Shown piece by piece: positions 59,580 through 64,000 of a stretch of 64,000 bases of DNA. The translations under genes and the position numbers were made by a program. The stretch covers positions 1 through 64,000 of the IMG/VR virus record IMGVR_UViG_3300035698_016083. One strand, given 5' to 3'. Source of the DNA: a virus. Within the stretch, counting starts at the first letter, position 1. Each line of letters starts with the position of its first letter. The notes under the pieces were generated by a model that was not told the origin of the DNA, did not search any database, and saw nothing but the letters and a program-made list of their open reading frames with translations.

Positions 59580-62078
59580 TTATGCTACTGAGAAACCTTT
59601 ATTCCAAGTGTGTACTATTTGTATATCAGGACGTCTCCATTCGCTTTCATCATAGTGTATGAAGGTTGGATAGCCACCGATTCCTACTACTACATTCCGT
59701 TCGATTGCATTTGCTTTTAGAATAGACACATACTGATTATATAATGATGGATGTGTGTTCGGGAATAGACGCTCACCGCCAAGAACTAAATAGTGATCTG
59801 CTGCGTGACCTGGTGGATGGTTTTGTGTTCCACTCGATCTTGGTGCACGTCCACCGTTTGGTGTTATTTGTACTGAATAGCCAGAACCTAATTGTGCTGC
59901 CGCAATTGATATCGCATCAATTATATTTTGATCAGGCATACCACTCGTTTCACCTTTTATAACTGGTGCTCCTGTTCCTTGTCCTGGTTCGGCAAGTAGA
60001 TCTATTAGATCATTCGCCGTGGTTTGACCATTGAATTGTGTGGTTGCATTTCTAGAGAAACTACCAGTAAATTCTTCGCTCAACGTTGGCATTGTTAATA
60101 TGATTCTCGCCACCATATTACCTGTTGGATCGTATGTATTATAATCTAGAATGATTGACTCATAATGATTGAACGATCTCCAGTATTGTGCAAGTTTAAA
60201 TGTTTTGTATGGATCTATTGAGCCTGTTCGGTCTCTTAGAGAATAAACAATTGTTCTTCCTTCAAGTGATGATTCGGCAAGTGAGCCAGAACCGATAGTC
60301 TCATTTGGATCTTTGCGATAGACACCTTCTTCAACTGTTAGTCTCCAACCCTCAAATCTCTCACCAAGATTATGGAATTGTGCTTGCAGATATAGATGAC
60401 GAGCAATATTATTCTTTTCTTCACGTGTGAATGTGTCGAGTGAAGCCGGATCATTACCTGCAAAGAATTGGCCGACTGTTACGCCAGGTCCGAGTGGTAA
60501 TGATAATGTAATATTATTACCGGTTGGATCGTACTGATCAGGTATGAATTCTTTTCTAGTTGCTGGTTCACTATCATATAATGCTGCAACGCTGGAACCA
60601 CCGATTGGTGTGATACCTCTTACTCCTGCCGGTGCGCCAACATTAGATACTGATGTTGGGTTAACATTTACATATCCTGGATTCAATTTGCCTTCAGTGA
60701 TTTGTGTATTGATAAACTCAGAAGAACCGGTTGCGTCTGTGTTCTTCATCTTCGAAGCAACTTGTTTTGGTGTTAGTGTTCTGTCTGTTATATCACCGTT
60801 GTCAAAACCACGATCGATCATATTCTTAAGATTATCACCAACATCTACTTTAACTTTCTTGGTACCTTTACTACTCTTATTGAGATATGATTCCATATTA
60901 GCTGCAGTAGGTTTTGCAGATTCTGTTGTATCCACTGGTTCTACAGCTAAACCACCTGTATCATTATTAACAATAGACCAACCAGGATCGCTACCAAGTC
61001 CTGCTGTATAAGAACCAGGTGAAACACCTACACCAGATGACGTGACATACACACCATCATTATATGATTGGTGCAGTGATGTACCAGCAGTAATCGCCTC
61101 CTTCGCCAATCCATCAAGATCACCATTGAATGTTGGTGCATCAATATTATCTGTTGCAAGTACAACTTTAGCTCTGACTGCATCGGATGCCGTGATTGTT
61201 TCTGAATATACTGTCTTGGATGCTTCCATTGTCTCAGCATATAATGTCTTTTCGAATCGTCCGTTGAAACCATAGAACTGAACGTTCTGTCCACCGATCG
61301 TACCTTCATCACCAGCGAGAGTCATGTTAGCTGCTGCTATATTCATATTGGGTGATGTGATTACCATCTCACCTTCAGAAGTTGTTGATAGTATTCCTGA
61401 ACTCGCAATGATCATATCACCTTCAGATACCATTCTTGATTTACCTTTAGTAATCAACGAATGTCCAGCAAGATTAGTACTTACATTAGCACCAACTGTT
61501 GTTGAGTTGCGTGAGCCCTTTATGATTGATGTTAAAGAACCATCAACGAATTCTCTCGATGCCATTCCAACCTTTTCAAGTTTAGAACCTTTTACATTAA
61601 GACTATAATTACCATCAACTGATACGTTGTGATCGCCCGTCACTTTGAGATCTAGATTACCCTTGTATATCATTGTGCCGTTGCCTTCAACGACTAGATT
61701 CTGATCACCCTTTGTGATTTCAATCTTATGATTTTTTGATACTAATACTATCGATCCATCAGGCTTAAATTCTATTCCTGCTCCAGAGGAATGCATAATC
61801 AAATAACGTTCAGCACCTGGTGTATCGTCAGTTAGAACTACGTGTCCACCTGCTGTTTCTCTGACCTGTACTCGTGGATAATGAGAACCCATCACTTCAG
61901 GTATTTCAACTTGAACACCATCAGGTGCACCACCAGTATCTAAATAATAATTATTGACACCACGTGCAGCTCGATTGATAGATGATTTGTTTTCGTATTC
62001 TTTTCTCGGGAACTCACCGGATGTACCTGCAAATCCGTCTGGATGAATACCTGTTGTTTCAATTTCTTCGGGTAACAT
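59580..62078 (-). CDS. 5: baseplate spike (T4 gp5-like) with C-terminal M15-type peptidase
   Basis: An 832-residue spike protein. An OB-fold-like start (MGSHYPRVQVRETAGGHVVLTDDTPGAERYL) leads into beta-helix repeats of the gp5/VgrG type (about 115-300: GNLDLKVTGDHNVSVDG and onward). A low-complexity linker and a domain at 500-690 follow. The last 120 residues carry HPPGHAAD (H754, D761) and FIHYDE (H808), the zinc-ligand pattern of M15 D,D-/L,D-carboxypeptidases. T4 gp5 has a lysozyme domain instead. It should puncture the outer membrane and cut the cell wall. Hub position is supported by the lysozyme-like genes after it. Confidence 0.8.
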   Translation of the reverse strand: MLPEEIETTGIHPDGFAGTSGEFPRKEYENKSSINRAARGVNNYYLDTGGAPDGVQVEIPEVMGSHYPRVQVRETAGGHVVLTDDTPGAERYLIMHSSGAGIEFKPDGSIVLVSKNHKIEITKGDQNLVVEGNGTMIYKGNLDLKVTGDHNVSVDGNYSLNVKGSKLEKVGMASREFVDGSLTSIIKGSRNSTTVGANVSTNLAGHSLITKGKSRMVSEGDMIIASSGILSTTSEGEMVITSPNMNIAAANMTLAGDEGTIGGQNVQFYGFNGRFEKTLYAETMEASKTVYSETITASDAVRAKVVLATDNIDAPTFNGDLDGLAKEAITAGTSLHQSYNDGVYVTSSGVGVSPGSYTAGLGSDPGWSIVNNDTGGLAVEPVDTTESAKPTAANMESYLNKSSKGTKKVKVDVGDNLKNMIDRGFDNGDITDRTLTPKQVASKMKNTDATGSSEFINTQITEGKLNPGYVNVNPTSVSNVGAPAGVRGITPIGGSSVAALYDSEPATRKEFIPDQYDPTGNNITLSLPLGPGVTVGQFFAGNDPASLDTFTREEKNNIARHLYLQAQFHNLGERFEGWRLTVEEGVYRKDPNETIGSGSLAESSLEGRTIVYSLRDRTGSIDPYKTFKLAQYWRSFNHYESIILDYNTYDPTGNMVARIILTMPTLSEEFTGSFSRNATTQFNGQTTANDLIDLLAEPGQGTGAPVIKGETSGMPDQNIIDAISIAAAQLGSGYSVQITPNGGRAPRSSGTQNHPPGHAADHYLVLGGERLFPNTHPSLYNQYVSILKANAIERNVVVGIGGYPTFIHYDESEWRRPDIQIVHTWNKGFSVA

Positions 62079-62079
62079 A

Positions 62080-63282
62080 TTAACCTCTTGACTGTATTAA
62101 TTCTGTAGGAGACAAAGATGCTAAATCAAATCCTATTTGAATATTATCTTTATTGAATTTTGTTTTGACATATCTTGATACTGAAAATCCCGGCTCAATT
62201 TGATCTGCTTCGACCTCATTCAAACCAAATGCTTGACCACCAGGCCAAACTGTAAAGTATGCTGACATCAGCAGTTGAAATGATTTCAATTGTGCATTTG
62301 TTAATGACTCAGAAGCTAGATAGAAATCTGAATTAGATGTACCGGTTGGACAATTATATCCACCAACAAATGCAACCGATATAGAATATTGATCTCTGTT
62401 CTGTGTGTGATCGGCCACCTTATACATTTCTAAGCCACGTTGTATCGTACCATCTTTGCGAATAACTAAATGATATTTTAATCTATTATCTTGGGCTTCA
62501 ATATCTTCGACACCGATCAGTCCTTGATCGCTATAATGTCTTGTCCAATGAAACATTACCTCTGTTATATCTCGAGATGTTGCTCTGAACTCAGCTTCCA
62601 ATTCTTGTTTAGATCCTATAATCGTATAGTTATTTGACACACCCAATTTAAGTATATTAGATCTAGTGATAGGATTGCTGTCAATGAAATCATCCAATAG
62701 ACTAGACAATGAGGCAAAGTTGGATAATGTACTAGACAATGATGATATGAACCCACCGAGTTCTGAATTGAATAGGGTTGATGTTATTCCTGGCACTATG
62801 TTAGATATAGCCGACGAAACATATTGTGTTACTTGATCAGGTGATACCGCTTCTAAAGCATTTTGTATTTCTTCCTGACCTTTACCTGTTACCTCAGTTA
62901 AAGCATCATTAATAGCTGAAGGTGTAACAGCACCAAATACTTCATTCAATGCACCATCAACAATACCACCACCTGTTATCGCATTAAGATCTGTTTCATC
63001 ACCACCAATAACTGTGGTTAGAATATCTTGTACATCGGGAACGTTTGGTGTTATTGCACCAACTACAATATTTCTAAATTCTTCTGGAAGATTGATTGCG
63101 TCATTGCCGTCTGTTAATGCTTCGAAGCCACCAATTATCTCACCAATCTCAGAACCCAATTGAGTACCATAGAATGCGAGTCTCTCGTTTATAGCTTCAG
63201 TTGCTGTGCTTCTGATCTTAGATATATCATCAAGCGATGATGCTTGTTTTAAGAATGAGTTGATATCGTTTAAGTCTGCCAT
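62080..63282 (-). CDS. baseplate/hub protein with degenerate amidase-2 domain
   Basis: A 400-residue protein. Residues 1-215 are helical and Ser/Ile-rich. Residues 240-375 have the T7-lysozyme/amidase-2 (PGRP) layout: VMFHWTRH (first zinc His, H245), YHLVIRKDGTIQRG (Y270), ADHTQNRDQYSISVAFVGG and EPGFSVSRYV. The two further zinc ligands of the family, a His before EV and a Cys before P, are not there (LNEVEADQIEP). The fold would bind peptidoglycan; amidase activity is doubtful. It lies between the gp5-like spike and a lysozyme-domain protein. Confidence 0.7.
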   Translation of the reverse strand: MADLNDINSFLKQASSLDDISKIRSTATEAINERLAFYGTQLGSEIGEIIGGFEALTDGNDAINLPEEFRNIVVGAITPNVPDVQDILTTVIGGDETDLNAITGGGIVDGALNEVFGAVTPSAINDALTEVTGKGQEEIQNALEAVSPDQVTQYVSSAISNIVPGITSTLFNSELGGFISSLSSTLSNFASLSSLLDDFIDSNPITRSNILKLGVSNNYTIIGSKQELEAEFRATSRDITEVMFHWTRHYSDQGLIGVEDIEAQDNRLKYHLVIRKDGTIQRGLEMYKVADHTQNRDQYSISVAFVGGYNCPTGTSNSDFYLASESLTNAQLKSFQLLMSAYFTVWPGGQAFGLNEVEADQIEPGFSVSRYVKTKFNKDNIQIGFDLASLSPTELIQSRG

Positions 63283-63285
63283 GAT

Positions 63286-64000
63286 TTATCCATATTGTGT
63301 TAAGATCTGTTTAGCGCGATCAATTCTTTCTGTGATGTTACCCGTACCGGCTGGACGTTCAAATTGATCTTTGAATACTGTAGTTGCTGTCTCGACATTC
63401 ATTGATCGTGTGAGTGGACCGAGACCGAGAAACTCTTGTGTTGTTAGTTCATACATTAAATATAATAATTGTGCTTTCATTTCATCCCATGGTAAACTAT
63501 GATTTGAAGCAAACTTTTGTAGCTTCTGTAATCTACCAATTGATGGATTCCATTGAGCAATACCTCGTGATCGTTCTGATCCTCCTGCTTCAGCTTTAGG
63601 ATTCATAAATGGTGGCGTGCCACCTAACGATACTCCCGACTCAACCGAGAGATTACCTACGATTCCTGCCGCTTGCCAATCAGTAAATCCAGCCTCAATA
63701 AAGAAATTGAAAGCAATCTCATTATTGTTGTTACCGGTGAGTCCGATCGACGATAGTTCATTGTAGTTTTCAAGTTCTGCTAACGTGATATCCGACAAAT
63801 CGTATTCAATTATACCATCAGGACCAACCTCACCGTATCCAGTTGTTCCTTGATTTATTGAGTTGGTTGAGAATACGTTTGGTCCTTCATATCTAGGTAT
63901 CGTACCTAATACAATAGGAATCTGTGAACTCTTACCATCAGCAAATATACCTATTACTGTAGCGGTCTCTTCAATTTGTGAATTAGCACCAATACCGGAT
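63286..64000 (-). CDS. hub protein with OB-like region and tail lysozyme domain, partial (5' end beyond right edge)
   Basis: The frame is open to the right edge; 237 codons are visible. Upstream of a TTG at 63798, which could be mistaken for a start, it continues as ETATVIGIFADGKSSQIPIV and LGTIPRYEGPNVF, an OB-fold-like hub segment. The C-terminal 150 residues are a phage tail lysozyme domain: FTDWQAAGIVGNLSVESG (with the likely catalytic Glu) and SRGIAQWNPSIGRLQKL. It probably digests the peptidoglycan under the baseplate. The N-terminus lies outside the window. Confidence 0.78.
   Translation of the reverse strand, partial: SGIGANSQIEETATVIGIFADGKSSQIPIVLGTIPRYEGPNVFSTNSINQGTTGYGEVGPDGIIEYDLSDITLAELENYNELSSIGLTGNNNNEIAFNFFIEAGFTDWQAAGIVGNLSVESGVSLGGTPPFMNPKAEAGGSERSRGIAQWNPSIGRLQKLQKFASNHSLPWDEMKAQLLYLMYELTTQEFLGLGPLTRSMNVETATTVFKDQFERPAGTGNITERIDRAKQILTQYG

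Noticed and set aside
60544-61011. Plus-strand open frame of 155 codons inside the gp5-like gene
   Set aside because: A shadow of the minus-strand linker region, without ribosome-binding site or motif.
1-64000. tRNA genes, integrase or insertion sequences
   Set aside because: I looked for cloverleaf-like intergenic segments and for recombinase or transposase motifs and found none; the gaps are short and mostly filled by promoters and hairpins.

Overview
The window is part of the genome of a tailed, contractile phage of the T4 superfamily. It carries recognisable relatives of T4 gp43, gp44, gp45, gp46, gp47, gp55, gp62, RegA, DexA, UvsW and UvsY, of the head proteins gp20, gp21, gp22, gp23 and gp67, of the neck and tail proteins gp13 to gp19, and of the baseplate proteins gp5, gp6, gp8 and gp25. 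The AT-rich sequence, the short gp62, the DUF4815-type giant tail protein and several small virion proteins look most like marine T4-like myoviruses (the cyanophage/pelagiphage side of the superfamily). No photosynthesis genes, tRNAs or integrase are visible. The host cannot be named; a DUF1127 gene hints at a proteobacterial connection.

Layout. 1-4261 (minus strand): a primase-like gene cut by the left edge, a MazG-like pyrophosphohydrolase, a small Cys-rich protein and DNA polymerase gp43. 4319-7302 (plus): a late-promoter operon with a gp19-like virion protein, UvsY and UvsW. 7409-15507 (plus): sigma factor gp55, the gp47/gp46 recombination nuclease, clamp gp45, clamp loader gp44/gp62, exonuclease DexA, a glutaredoxin, RegA and a membrane protein. 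15556-15769 (plus): a self-contained DUF1127 gene between a late-type promoter and a strong terminator. 15776-64000 (minus): the structural genes. In transcription order these run from the baseplate hub (right edge) through gp25, gp6, internal-protein candidates, gp8, a 1719-residue tail protein, fibre genes, a glycosyltransferase/methyltransferase/2OG-oxygenase island, more fibre genes, the neck, terminase and tail genes, the portal, a second fibre cluster with a collagen-like protein, and finally gp67-gp68-gp21-gp22-gp23.

Regulation can be read from two promoter types. Early or middle promoters share TTTACA-17 bp-TA(T/C)AAT, often with G residues before the -35 box, and drive gp43, gp55 and gp45. 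Late promoters (T/C/G)ATAAATA, the T4 gp55 type, precede the UvsY/UvsW operon, gp67, gp18, gp13, gp25 and several other structural operons. At 4288-4326 an early promoter (leftward, gp43) and a late promoter (rightward, UvsY/UvsW) sit back to back.

The main points of interest are an 11-bp tandem duplication that breaks a virion gene, collagen-like, 2OG-oxygenase and glycosyltransferase genes in one phage, two basic proteins with a T4-like capsid targeting sequence, an SSB-like C-terminal tip on DexA, an early promoter that would transcribe the UvsW operon antisense, a repeat-rich intergenic region next to gp5, and three different peptidoglycan-hydrolase folds at the baseplate hub, one of which seems to have lost its zinc ligands.
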